From NCBI GenBank assembly GCA_019739215.1, contig JAHHDR010000005.1, positions 1 to 37,246 on the forward strand: a DNA stretch of 37,246 bases. Direction: 5' to 3'. A model generated the notes under the pieces. It was given only the letters and a program-made list of their open reading frames with translations, did no database searches and was not told where the DNA came from. This document shows positions 17,633 to 26,327 of this stretch, one piece after another (position 1 is the stretch's first letter; each line of letters starts with the position of its first letter). Source of the stretch: Rhizobium sp. Its GTDB lineage: Bacteria; Pseudomonadota; Alphaproteobacteria; Rhizobiales; Rhizobiaceae. A program made the position numbers and the translations under genes.

Positions 17633-19651
17633 TCATGCCCGACGATCACGTATTTTGACGGCTGATCGATTAATTGATTGCGACAGCGCAAGCAGGACCC
17701 GACGGAACACCGACACCGGAACATGGCGCTTCAATGCGATCTCCTCGACCAGTTCCTCGACGCGGCAGGGCATGCCGCTCAGTGGGTGTACATAGAACGG
17801 ATAGAGGATGAGCGCCGCCGCCGCCAGCATCTGTTTGCTGGCAACACGCGTTCGGCGCGGCACCGGCAACCGGTCGTCGGTCAGCCCCCAGCCTGCATAG
17901 AAGGGAATGCCGTGCACGCCGACCGGCTTGTCGCGGATCAAGGCCTCGAAACCCGCCAGCGACGTCATGGTCTCGACCCGGTCGCACCACGCGATCCAGT
18001 CCTTGATGTCACCATCGCGCACGATGATGTCAGCGGCGTCGGGCACCTCTCCCCCCGAACGCATGCCGGACGTGACGTCCGGATGCTCCTTGTACGCCAG
18101 GTAAGCCTCCGGAAAGAGCGCACGCACCGCCGTGACCAATCCGCGATTGGTCTTGACGACGGGTGAACCATATCTGATCGAGGCATCCTTCTCGACCTGG
18201 CCCGGCACGAGAATCCGAAGCCGCCCGGGCACTACGGTGGGAAATGCCACCGCGTCGCCGACATTGTATTTCGACACGCCCTTCTCGACGATCGAACGGA
18301 TCAGCCGTTCGGCCCGTTCGATGAGGTCATCGGAAAACACATGATTGGCGATGATGTGCTCGAGCCTGCTTTCGCCACGCGCGTCGTAATAGACATGGTC
18401 CCAGTCCATCGCCAGCGACGAGGGAAGCGCGAGATTGGCGCCGAGCCCGCGTGAGCGGATGAACCCATCCTCGAAGCGCACGGCCGCCACAGCATCAGGC
18501 ATCGGCCTCGACGTGCCCCACAGCGCCACCTGCCCGCCATTGGCCTTCGCCAACGCCACTGCCTGCTTGAGCGACGCGCAATGAACCGCCCGGCCCTGCG
18601 GCCCGACCACGAAGGGATCGAGCGCTCGCCGCTTCCACGGCGAAAGCCCGCCGGTGTAGATCCGCGGCGTCACCTGGTTGCGCTGTTGGCGGACGGTCAG
18701 CATCTGGTCGAGCGCCCGTTCAACCTCGACGGGCCGCCGGTCGTGCAGGTCGAGATAGCGCGAATAGTCGATATAGGCGGCATGGAAGACCGCTTCGAGC
18801 GAAGCGGGGGGGCGTGGCACAGGCGCCGCGCAGTGGTCGACCGTCAGGCCGCGGTGCGAATAATAGGTAACACCGAAGGCGTGAACTTTCGTCCCCGACA
18901 TCAACGCCTCGAAACCCAACTGGCTGGAAACGGTGTAGACCGCATCCGCCTCCTCGATCAGCGGCCAGGGGTTCATCCGCCCGGGCACCACGATATCGAT
19001 ACCCAGGCGCCTTGCCGCGTTGATGACCGGACTGCGCTCGCTGGCAGCGGGATGCGTCCTGGCCGCGATCACTGCGTCTGGATAGTGGTCGCGGGCATGC
19101 ACCAGCATATCGCCAAACCGGGTTTCATCCGCCAGCGCCCCCGCGATCGAGGCGTCGCCGGCAACCTGGTCTATGATCAGCACGAAGGGTCGGCCGGAAG
19201 GCAGGCCGCTGTCCGACAGCGGCAGGATGGGTGAATTGTTGTATTTCGAAAGCCGGTTCTTCCGAATAAAGTCCACCACAGAGCGGACACGACCATCCTG
19301 ATCGTCTGTCAGGCCACGCTCCGCCAGGGCGTTGAGGTCGTTCGGTCGTGTCGCGTCGAAATAGATGCCGGATCGGTCCACGACATAGGAATGGGCAGGC
19401 TCGTCGCGACCGGGCGCATAGCTCTTGAGAAAGCCGTCCTCGAGAAGCACGACGCGCTTGCCGAACCGGCGGCCGAAGCGCCGCGCCCGCAGGCCCGACG
19501 CACGACCGCCCCAGCCGACATAGCCGTCGATGGCGAAAGGCAGGCTCGTGCCCAGCAGCCGGATGTCGGCATCGAGCAAGGTTTCGATCTCTCGCCGCTG
19601 TGCCCACAGGCCCGGCGAGGTCACGGCGACAACTGGTCTGGCACGGCTCAT
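17633..19651 (-). CDS. kpsC: Capsule polysaccharide biosynthesis protein KpsC, dual beta-Kdo transferase
   Basis: This 672-residue protein is built from two related glycosyltransferase modules, as in KpsC, which extends the capsule linker with alternating beta-2,4 and beta-2,7 Kdo residues. The internal duplication is plain: EDGFLKSY (71-78) against EDGFIRSRGLG (394-404), YFDA (97-100) against YYDA (421-424), KYN (136-138) against KYN (461-463), and QVAGDAS (162-168) against QVEKDAS (485-491). Each half also has a conserved HP motif and a late SLGFEAL or SLAGFEAL block. It starts at 19651, 68 bases after the kpsD stop, and is probably cotranscribed with kpsD. The polymer it serves is not encoded in this window. 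Confidence 0.93.
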   Translation of the reverse strand: MSRARPVVAVTSPGLWAQRREIETLLDADIRLLGTSLPFAIDGYVGWGGRASGLRARRFGRRFGKRVVLLEDGFLKSYAPGRDEPAHSYVVDRSGIYFDATRPNDLNALAERGLTDDQDGRVRSVVDFIRKNRLSKYNNSPILPLSDSGLPSGRPFVLIIDQVAGDASIAGALADETRFGDMLVHARDHYPDAVIAARTHPAASERSPVINAARRLGIDIVVPGRMNPWPLIEEADAVYTVSSQLGFEALMSGTKVHAFGVTYYSHRGLTVDHCAAPVPRPPASLEAVFHAAYIDYSRYLDLHDRRPVEVERALDQMLTVRQQRNQVTPRIYTGGLSPWKRRALDPFVVGPQGRAVHCASLKQAVALAKANGGQVALWGTSRPMPDAVAAVRFEDGFIRSRGLGANLALPSSLAMDWDHVYYDARGESRLEHIIANHVFSDDLIERAERLIRSIVEKGVSKYNVGDAVAFPTVVPGRLRILVPGQVEKDASIRYGSPVVKTNRGLVTAVRALFPEAYLAYKEHPDVTSGMRSGGEVPDAADIIVRDGDIKDWIAWCDRVETMTSLAGFEALIRDKPVGVHGIPFYAGWGLTDDRLPVPRRTRVASKQMLAAAALILYPFYVHPLSGMPCRVEELVEEIALKRHVPVSVFRRVLLALSQSINRSAVKIRDRRA

Positions 19652-19719
19652 TGCCCGATGCCCTCCGTCAGGCCGCCGCTCCGCAGCGTTTCATGCCGTC
19701 CAGAGCCCAACGACCGGCT

Positions 19720-20934
19720 TTACTCGGCATTCTTGATCGTCTGCAGATCCTTGGCAACCGCAACCGGGCCGCGGATGATCTGGACGAACTTGACGAAGTC
19801 CGTCGAAGGATGCCGCGCTAGATAGAGCACATCCTTGTTCCGCACGGGGAAGGACTGCGTCACCAGATAGCTCTGCGGGTCGGTCATGTCGATCCGGTAG
19901 ACGATCGGAAAGCGGCCTTCCTTGTCCGGCGACATGCCCTGCTGCAGGAGGTCGCGGAAACGCTGCTCGCCGACAACCTGCCGGTAGACGACCTCGTACT
20001 CGTAGCGGAAGATGAAATAGCCCCTGGGGTCGGCGAGTTCGGCCCGCGCGCCGCCGGAGAGCGCCGCAGCCTCGACCAGCGTCAGTGTGCTGGTCTCGAA
20101 CGGAATCTTGCCGCTCTTGTAGACATTGCCCAAAGCCGTAAAGGTTTGTGGGTCGTAAGTCAGGAAGATCTTGTCCCGCGGCTGGATCATGATGTCTTCC
20201 TTGGGATCGTCGATCACGCTCTGGAAGAGCACCGTGGAAGACTTCCGCCCGCGCGTCAGCGTGACGTAAGTGTCGTAAGGCGGCTTGGCCGGGCCGCCGG
20301 CGGCCGCCACGACATTGGTCAGCGGTTGCGGCGAAAGACCGAGAACGACCATCTGCGGCTGGTTGACGGCACCCTGTACCGAAACCATGCGCGAGTAATT
20401 CTTGGAGATGTTGACGACGACGTCGGGTTCGACGGCCTTCGCCTTAAGCGCCTGGGCCACCTCCTGACGGGCGCCCTCCAACGTCTTGCCCGCGAACTTG
20501 ATCGCGCCGGCATAGGGAATCTGGCCATAGCCGTTCGGCTGAACAACGACCGGGATGTTGGTGGACTTGCGCTCGGTGGTCGAGAACAGGCCATCGGGAC
20601 CCGCTTCGAAGATCAGCACGCTCAGTTCGTCACCCACGCCGATCACCGGCGTTCCGGGAGCGCTGCCGAATCCGAACGTCTGCTCCAGGGACGGCTGCCC
20701 GAGCGCGGTGACGGAATTTGCGATGCGCTGGTCCACCTGGACCACGTCGAAGGCGATGCTTGTCTGGGCGATCGTCACCGTCTTGTCGGCGCCGGCCTTG
20801 ACGACCTTGGAGGCCAGCGGACCGTCGTTGGGCACGCAACCCGCTAGCATCACCAGCGAGGAAGCAGCAACAGCAAGGGCCAATGTCTTCTTCAATCCCG
20901 CCGCCCGTTTCCCGATTAATGCAGTCTGACGCAT
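19720..20934 (-). CDS. kpsD: Outer-membrane polysaccharide export lipoprotein, KpsD/Wza (BexD-like)
   Basis: This is a 404-residue Poly_export (OPX) protein that forms the outer-membrane channel for surface polysaccharide. The ATG at 20934 gives a signal peptide ending in the lipobox LAGC with the lipidated cysteine at residue 33. The Poly_export domain spans VIGVGDELSVLIFEAG to LEGARQEVAQAL. Two SLBB-like repeats follow: VQGAVNQPQMVVLGLSPQPL and LGNVYKSGKIPFETSTLTL. An in-frame TTG 57 bases upstream would extend it but would place the signal peptide internally, so the ATG is preferred. It is the first gene of kpsD-kpsC-(gap)-kpsS. No kpsM, kpsT or kpsE is present nearby. Confidence 0.88.
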   Translation of the reverse strand: MRQTALIGKRAAGLKKTLALAVAASSLVMLAGCVPNDGPLASKVVKAGADKTVTIAQTSIAFDVVQVDQRIANSVTALGQPSLEQTFGFGSAPGTPVIGVGDELSVLIFEAGPDGLFSTTERKSTNIPVVVQPNGYGQIPYAGAIKFAGKTLEGARQEVAQALKAKAVEPDVVVNISKNYSRMVSVQGAVNQPQMVVLGLSPQPLTNVVAAAGGPAKPPYDTYVTLTRGRKSSTVLFQSVIDDPKEDIMIQPRDKIFLTYDPQTFTALGNVYKSGKIPFETSTLTLVEAAALSGGARAELADPRGYFIFRYEYEVVYRQVVGEQRFRDLLQQGMSPDKEGRFPIVYRIDMTDPQSYLVTQSFPVRNKDVLYLARHPSTDFVKFVQIIRGPVAVAKDLQTIKNAE

Positions 20935-21198
20935 GTCTACAATATTCCCTCCGGCAACGCCCGGAGACGCGGCCCCATTTCCGGCAGGCAACGACGGCCC
21001 TTCAGGTCTTCTTCGATTGAAAACCCTCGAACCCTATTCCCCTTGGCGCAGGCGCTTCCCGCTCTGTCCGAATTTGCAACATTTGTCTTGCACATTCGTT
21101 AAGCCAAGGAAAGCCGCCGGCAGCGACTATCCAAATCCCGCGGGTGTCTTATAGCGGGTTTCGAAAAGAGTGCTGCATAAAAAACGCAGAACCCCGCG

Positions 21199-21219
21199 TA
21201 CGAATTCTTACAATTCGTA
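21199..21219 (-). terminator. Hairpin just after the small orphan gene
   Basis: TACGAATT and AATTCGTA form a perfect 8-bp stem with a five-base loop, starting three bases beyond the stop of the 60-residue gene. On the minus strand, GCGTTTTTT follows about 12 bases later. The separation of stem and T run makes it an untypical terminator, so attenuation or 3'-end protection is also possible. Confidence 0.5.
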
Positions 21220-21221
21220 GA

Positions 21222-21404
21222 TTATCTTGAATAGCCTTGCACGAACAATGCCTGGCGGCGCGTCTGGGCCTCGAAGCCGAGAGCGGTCATCTGCTCGTTG
21301 GCTGGAAATGCCCTTCGATTGAAGTGGGCTTCCCTGCCGGACTTCTCGCGGCGGAGCCTCAGGGTCTCGTAGCCCGAATGCACGGGTCGGTAGATTTCAC
21401 GCAT
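21222..21404 (-). CDS. Orphan small protein (60 residues), unknown function
   Basis: The frame runs from MREIYRPVHSGYETLRLRRE to QALFVQGYSR and a TAA. It is strongly basic (about ten Arg), with no membrane segment and no domain I recognise. Its support comes from context. A GAAGGA ribosome binding site lies nine bases before the ATG. A sigma-70-like promoter (TTGCAA, 17 bases, CAATAT) ends about 42 bases upstream. A 12-bp palindrome lies above the promoter, and a hairpin follows the stop. The opposite strand also has an open frame (21237-21446) but without comparable signals. It could be a small nucleic-acid-binding or regulatory protein, but nothing in the sequence proves this. It sits alone between kpsD and the glycosylase gene. 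Confidence 0.5.
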   Translation of the reverse strand: MREIYRPVHSGYETLRLRREKSGREAHFNRRAFPANEQMTALGFEAQTRRQALFVQGYSR

Positions 21405-21445
21405 TGGCGTTGGTCCTTCAAAAAAGTCCTCCCAAGCCGAGTCTG

Positions 21446-21474
21446 ATATTGCATCGCACCCAGAAATTTTGCAA
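21446..21474 (-). promoter_or_regulatory. Candidate sigma-70 promoter of the orphan small gene
   Basis: On the minus strand, TTGCAA (21474-21469) and CAATAT (21451-21446) are separated by exactly 17 bases, and the 60-residue gene starts 42 bases further on. The match is good for the -35 element and fair for the -10. Confidence 0.45.
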
Positions 21475-21500
21475 CGCAGCAACAGCCGAACTGCTATGCA

Positions 21501-21512
21501 CCATGCGCATGG
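21501..21512. promoter_or_regulatory. 12-bp palindrome upstream of the orphan small gene
   Basis: CCATGCGCATGG is perfectly self-complementary. The surrounding 22 bases extend the symmetry to 9 of 11 pairs. It lies about 27 bases upstream of the candidate -35 element, a typical position for an activator site. The regulator is unknown. Confidence 0.35.
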
Positions 21513-21607
21513 ATCATGACCCATTTGTGATCACTCGAAGAGCGCCGAAAATCCGGAAGACTTGAGAAATAAATCAAATTATTACAATATATTAGACGAC
21601 CTACCGC

Positions 21608-21719
21608 CTGCCACAGTGTCGCCACAGTCATGAAAATTTGTTAATAGAGGCGGCAGAATGTCGGCACGGCGGCAGCCTGCGCGGCCAGCCTTGCGAGCAG
21701 TTGGCGCAAACTGTGGCAG
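21608..21719. repeat. Spaced inverted repeat CTGCCACAGT / ACTGTGGCAG
   Basis: CTGCCACAGT (21608-21617) and its reverse complement (21710-21719) bracket about 90 bases directly after the glycosylase stop. A further GCCACAGT lies at 21621-21628. With the small-gene signals at 21446-21512, these are the only features I see in the 320-base stretch 21405-21724. It includes an AT-rich run at about 21560-21600. Confidence 0.35.
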
Positions 21720-21724
21720 TTTCA

Positions 21725-22606
21725 TCACACGCCTGAGGGGGTGATCGCCAGTTCGGAGCGGAATCGAAGCATGTCCTGCCAGGCGAGTCGCTTGCATGCC
21801 GGCGTCGCCAGCATTTCCTGCGGATGGAACGTGGCATAGGCCCGGATGGCTGCATCGTGACCCGGCAGTTCCAGCCACTTTCCCCGTGCGGCATGAATTC
21901 CGGCGCGGGGCTGATCGGAAAGGATGCGGACAGGAATATTGCCGAGCACCAGAACCGCCGCCGGGCGCACGAGTTCGATCAATCGCTGTGCAAAAGGCCG
22001 GCAGATGTCGATTTCCCGCATCGTCGGGGCGCGATCGCCGGGCGTCCGCCAGGGAATGAGATTCGCCACAAGCAGTGTCTCGGTCTCGATGCCGACGCCG
22101 GCCATCATGCGGCTGAAGATCTGTCCCGCAGCGCCTGCGAGCGGCCTGCCTTCGCGGTCGTCATCCGCAGCCGGTATTCCGCCGAGAACCATGATTCGGG
22201 CCGACAGGCTCCCGGAGGCGAACACCGTATGCTTGGCGCTGAATTTCAGATTGCAGGCGGCGAAGTCCTCGACGGCGGCAACCAGCCCCGCGGCATCGGC
22301 GGCGTCACCGGCGAGACGGCGCGCCGCCTCCACCGCTTCGGCGTCAGGGACCGCCACCACCGGCGCCGCCAGCGTTGCGGGCGGAGCCGCTGGCTGGGAC
22401 GGCCGCGCACTTTGCGCCGGCGCGCGGACCGTCCCAGCAACGGGGGCGGAACGGCTCGCTGCCTGGGCGGCCATCTCCGCGAAGCGGTCGACAGGCGCAT
22501 CCTCGGAAAGCCACGCAACGCCCGATTCGGCATAGAAATACATCAGGGCGGCAAGCTCGTCCGGAAGCAGGTCATGGGCGGAGGCAGCGTTCATGCCATG
22601 ATCCAT
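21725..22606 (-). CDS. Uracil-DNA glycosylase-like protein (family 4-like) with altered motif I
   Basis: This protein of about 293 residues belongs to the uracil-DNA glycosylase superfamily, whose members remove uracil from DNA in base-excision repair. The C-terminal half matches family 4: IMVLGGIPAADDDREGRPLA, VANLIPWRTPGDRAPTMREI, DICRPFAQRLIELVRP, VLVLGNIPVR and YATFHPQEMLATPACKRLAW. The usual motif GEAPG reads GGIPA here, losing the glutamate that contributes to catalysis in family 4, and the second motif is HPQ. A low-complexity Ala/Pro linker (about 60-110) precedes the domain. The start at 22606 is chosen for its GAGG; Met at 22594 is an alternative. It is divergent from galE. Activity may differ from canonical glycosylases. 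Confidence 0.75.
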   Translation of the reverse strand: MDHGMNAASAHDLLPDELAALMYFYAESGVAWLSEDAPVDRFAEMAAQAASRSAPVAGTVRAPAQSARPSQPAAPPATLAAPVVAVPDAEAVEAARRLAGDAADAAGLVAAVEDFAACNLKFSAKHTVFASGSLSARIMVLGGIPAADDDREGRPLAGAAGQIFSRMMAGVGIETETLLVANLIPWRTPGDRAPTMREIDICRPFAQRLIELVRPAAVLVLGNIPVRILSDQPRAGIHAARGKWLELPGHDAAIRAYATFHPQEMLATPACKRLAWQDMLRFRSELAITPSGV

Positions 22607-22711
22607 AACGCCTCGCCGCCGGCAAGGAAATGTCGAAGGCGACAAGATTTACACTTTCGCCGTTCCGCGATAGACCGGCAGCCGCAAAATCGGGGAATTC
22701 GGAGAGCGGGA

Positions 22712-23704
22712 ATGGCAGTTCTGGTGACGGGTGGTGCGGGCTATATCGGCAGCCACATGGTATGGGCCTTGCTCGACGCCGGACAGGACGTCGTGGTCCT
22801 CGACCGGCTGTCGACCGGCTTCCGCTGGGCCATCGCCCCGGAGGCCAGGTTCTACGAAGGCGACATCGCCGATGAGAGCCTGCACGAAACCGTCTTCGGC
22901 GAAAATGATATTGACGCGATCATCCATTTTGCCGGTTCGATCATCGTGCCCGAGTCCGTCTCCAATCCGCTAATGTACTACGAGAACAACACCGTGAAGT
23001 CGCGCGCGCTCATCGCGGCTGCAGTGAAGCACAAGGTGCCGCATTTCGTCTTTTCGTCGACGGCCGCCGTCTATGGCACACCCCGCGGCACCGAGCCCGT
23101 CACCGAGACCGAACCGCTCAGCCCCGAATCGCCCTACGGGTCCTCCAAATTAATGACCGAGATCATGCTGCGCGACACCGCCGCCGCACATGATTTCACC
23201 TATACTGCCCTGCGCTATTTCAATGTTGCAGGTGCCGACCCGCGCTGCCGGACAGGCCAGTCCACCATTGGCGCCACGCACCTCATCAAGGTTGCGGGGG
23301 AGGCCGCGCTGGGCAAGCGCGGCCATATCGACGTCTTCGGCACCGACTATCCCACCGAGGACGGCACCTGTGTCCGCGACTACATCCATGTCAGCGACCT
23401 CGCCAACGCCCATCTGAAGGCGCTGGAGCGCATGCGGGCAGGCGGCGGATCATTGGTGGCCAATTGCGGCTATGGCCGCGGCTTCTCCGTGCTGGAGGTT
23501 CTCGAGACCGTCAAGAAGGTGCACGGCAAGGCGTTCGACATCCGCTACGCCGGACGCCGGCCCGGCGACGCCGTTACGATTGTCGCCAACCCGACCGTCG
23601 CAAGGCAGGAACTGAACTGGCAGCCGCAATACGACAATCTCGAATTCATCGTCGAGACGGCCCTGGCCTGGGAAGATCACCTCGGCAAGCGCAACGATCG
23701 CTGA
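22712..23704 (+). CDS. galE: UDP-glucose 4-epimerase
   Basis: This 330-residue NAD-dependent epimerase (GalE/ExoB) interconverts UDP-glucose and UDP-galactose for surface polysaccharides. It has the dinucleotide motif TGGAGYIG (6-13), the SSTAAVYG block with the catalytic serine/threonine (115-122), and the YxxxK pair Tyr142 and Lys146 in SPYGSSK. The substrate region RYFNVAGADP is also typical. A GGAGAG site precedes the ATG by six bases. It is often named exoB in rhizobia. It is followed two bases later by an ACT-domain gene, and the nearby kps genes are a possible consumer of its product. Confidence 0.95.
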   Translation: MAVLVTGGAGYIGSHMVWALLDAGQDVVVLDRLSTGFRWAIAPEARFYEGDIADESLHETVFGENDIDAIIHFAGSIIVPESVSNPLMYYENNTVKSRALIAAAVKHKVPHFVFSSTAAVYGTPRGTEPVTETEPLSPESPYGSSKLMTEIMLRDTAAAHDFTYTALRYFNVAGADPRCRTGQSTIGATHLIKVAGEAALGKRGHIDVFGTDYPTEDGTCVRDYIHVSDLANAHLKALERMRAGGGSLVANCGYGRGFSVLEVLETVKKVHGKAFDIRYAGRRPGDAVTIVANPTVARQELNWQPQYDNLEFIVETALAWEDHLGKRNDR

Positions 23705-23706
23705 TC

Positions 23707-24090
23707 GTGGCGGCCAGGGTCAGACTGGCACGCCTTGCCGGCGCCTATACCGTCTGCAGGCTTGATCCGTCCTCGCCGATTCCCGGCTGGGCGGATGGAG
23801 AGGGTTTTTCATCGATCAGCCGTTCCGATGATGAATTGTCGATCGTTTGCAGGGCCGAGCGTGTCCCCGCTGGCGTCAGGCAGGATGGCGGCTGGGCATG
23901 CTACAAGTTCATCGGCCCCTTCGCCTTCGACGAAACCGGCATTGTCAGTGCCGTGATCGGACCGCTCTCGGCTGCCGGCATCGGCATTTTCGTGGTCTCC
24001 ACCTTCGATGGCGACCACATGTTGATCAAGCAGCGTGACGTGGAACGCGCGGAACCGGTCCTGGCCGCAGCCGGCCATGCCTTGGTCTGA
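23707..24090 (+). CDS. ACT-domain protein
   Basis: This 127-residue protein starts at a GTG two bases after the galE stop, which indicates cotranslation. The ELSIVCRAERVP segment is followed by WACYKFIGPFAFDETGIVSA and LSAAGIGIFVVSTFDGDHML, the pattern of ACT_7/CASTOR-like domains that bind amino acids. It has no partner catalytic domain, so it is probably a small allosteric or sensor protein. The ligand is unknown. It is convergent with ggt, 15 bases away. Confidence 0.85.
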   Translation: MAARVRLARLAGAYTVCRLDPSSPIPGWADGEGFSSISRSDDELSIVCRAERVPAGVRQDGGWACYKFIGPFAFDETGIVSAVIGPLSAAGIGIFVVSTFDGDHMLIKQRDVERAEPVLAAAGHALV

Positions 24091-24105
24091 CCGGACGCGC
24101 CCCCA

Positions 24106-25852
24106 TCAGTGGCCCATGGCCTTTCCCGAAAGAGAGCGGCTGTCCATGGCGCCATTCAGCCGGGCACCATCGCCCGCCTCGATCGCGCGGACGCTGTCTC
24201 CGCCGACGAGAATGCCGGCGGCCTGCCCCCAGATTGTCCAGTTCGGATCGATCCCGACCGTGTGACCCATGTCGGCGAGGCGCCTCTGGGTATCGCGCGA
24301 CAATGCAAAAGGCTCCATCCGGATCACGTCGGGCAGCCATTGATGATGGATCCGCGGCGCGTCGATCGCCTCCTGGATATTCATGCCATGGTCGATGACA
24401 TTCAGCATCGCCTCGAGAGTGATGGTGATGATGCGCGCGCCCCCGGGGCTGCCGATCACCATGAAAAGCTTGCCGTCCTTGGTGACGATAGTCGGGCTCA
24501 TCGACGAAAGCGGCGTCTTCCGCGGCGCGATGGCATTCGCCTCGCCCTGCACCAGGCCATAGAGATTGGCGACGCCGGGCTTCGAGGTGAAGTCGTCCAT
24601 CTCGTTGTTGAGCAGGATGCCGGTGCCGTCAGCCACCACGCCGGCGCCGAAGGAGCCGTTCAGCGTGTAGGTCACCGAGACCGCGTTGCCGTCCTTGTCG
24701 ACGATGGAATAATGTGTCGTCTCCTGGCTTTCGGCCAGTGCGAGCGGCTTCACCTCCGCCGACACGCCTGCCTTGAAAGGATCGATCGCTTCCCGAATTT
24801 TCGCCGCGTAGGCCTTGTCGGTCAAGGTGGCGACGGGATTTTTGACGAAATCCGGATCGCCCAGCGCGGAGTTGCGGTCGGCATAGGCATGCCGCATCGC
24901 CTCCACCATGTAATGCACCGCCTCGGCCGATCCCGGACCGAGATGCGCCAGCGGATAGCCCTCCAGCACGTTGAGGATCTCGCAGAGGATGACGCCGCCG
25001 GAACTGGGTGGCGGCGAGGAGATGACCTCGTAGCCGCGATAGTTGCACTTGACGGGCGCCAGTTCGCGCACCGCATATTGCTCGAAATCCGCCTTGGCCA
25101 AGATGCCGCCCTTGGCATCGCTTGCCGCGACGATCCTGTCCGCGATCCTTCCCCGGTAGAAGACGTTCGGCCCTTCTTCCATGATGAGCGCGAGGCTGTC
25201 GGCAAGATCGGCCTGCTTGAGCCTGTCACCTTCCTCGAACGGCTGCTGTCCGTTCCTGAGGAAGATCGCGGCCGCGGCCGCGTCCTTGCCGAGTTTTCTT
25301 CGCCCCGCCGGTCAATGTCGCGACATCTCCGTCCTCGAGCACGAAGCCTTCCCGCGCCAGCCGCACCGCGGGCGCCATCACCGATGCCCGGCGCATGGTG
25401 CCGAAGCGCGTCAGCGCGGTCTCGAAGCCCATCACCGAACCCGGCACCCCGACCGCGAGATAACCCGCCGTCGACAGGCCATCCACCACGTTGCCCTGCG
25501 CATCGAGATACATCGTCTTGGTCGCGGCCAGCGGCGCACGCTCGCGGAAATCCAGGAAACTCGTCCGGCCATCCTTCAGCCGTATCGTCATGAAGCCGCC
25601 GCCGCCGATATTGCCGGCGGACGGATAGACCACCGCCAGCGCATAGCCGACTGCGACCGCCGCATCGATCGCGTTGCCGCCCTTCCTCAGGATGTCGACG
25701 CCGACTTCCGTGGCAATCCTGTGCGCGCTGACCACCATGCCGTTGTCGGCCCGCACCGGTGCGGGCGAGGCCGCCAGCGCCTGGTTCGTCGCGGCACTCC
25801 CGATCGCCAGGCTCAGGGTCAGGGCAACGAGCATTTTTGTCAGCGAGCGCAT
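24106..25852 (-). CDS. ggt: Gamma-glutamyltransferase (single-base insertion at 25294-25297)
   Basis: This is a periplasmic Ntn-hydrolase that cleaves glutathione and transfers or hydrolyses gamma-glutamyl groups. The N-terminus MRSLTKMLVALTLSLAIGSA is a signal peptide, cleaved about after ALA27. The large-subunit block GNAIDAAVAVGYALAVVYPS follows. The frame breaks in a T4 run (plus strand 25294-25297): removing one base restores GAKKLGKDAAAAAIFLRN and an intact protein of about 581 residues. The small subunit begins at the self-cleavage site TTHYSIVDKDGNAVS, with the nucleophile Thr at about residue 379. GSPGGARII, a substrate-loop motif, is near the C-terminus. A strong AAGGAGGA site precedes the ATG at 25852. 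Confidence 0.93.
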
Positions 25853-25955
25853 GGAGAATCCTCCTTCTCGATCATACATAGCTCTGGAGCCCGTCCTTGA
25901 GGCGGACGTATGAATCACGGACAGAGCCAAAGACACCAACTTGAGGAGAAAGTCG

Positions 25956-26327
25956 ATGACTGGCAAGTCGATCAGGATTCCCGGACCCGACCACCCGATC
26001 ACGATTGCGCCATTCGATGGCCGCGTCACCGTGCGCGCCGGCGGCCGGCTGATTGCGGAGACCACCCGCGCCCTGACGCTCAAGGAAGCCTCGTATCCCG
26101 CCGTATACTACATTCCACGCGCCGACGCGGACATGGCCACCCTGGAGCGCTCGACGCACGAGACCTACTGCCCCTACAAGGGAGACGCATCCTATTTCAG
26201 CCTGCCGACAGGCGAAGAAGGCAAGAACGGTGTCTGGAGCTACGAGACGCCCTATGTCGCCGTGACCGAAATCAGGGATCACCTGGCCTTCTATCCGGAC
26301 AAGGTCGAGATCGCCGTTCAGGCCTGA
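25956..26327 (+). CDS. DUF427 family protein
   Basis: This 123-residue protein has the DUF427 pattern: [40 protein letters not shown], and [14 protein letters not shown], a conserved family block. The function of the family is not established. A GAGGAG site (25943-25948) precedes the ATG. It is divergent from ggt (103 bases), and its last ten bases overlap the end of the convergent PqiA-like gene. Confidence 0.88.
   Translation: MTGKSIRIPGPDHPITIAPFDGRVTVRAGGRLIAETTRALTLKEASYPAVYYIPRADADMATLERSTHETYCPYKGDASYFSLPTGEEGKNGVWSYETPYVAVTEIRDHLAFYPDKVEIAVQA

Noticed and set aside
21237..21446. 69-codon open frame on the plus strand opposite the orphan small gene
   Set aside because: It has no convincing ribosome binding site or promoter, whereas the minus-strand frame has a complete set of signals.
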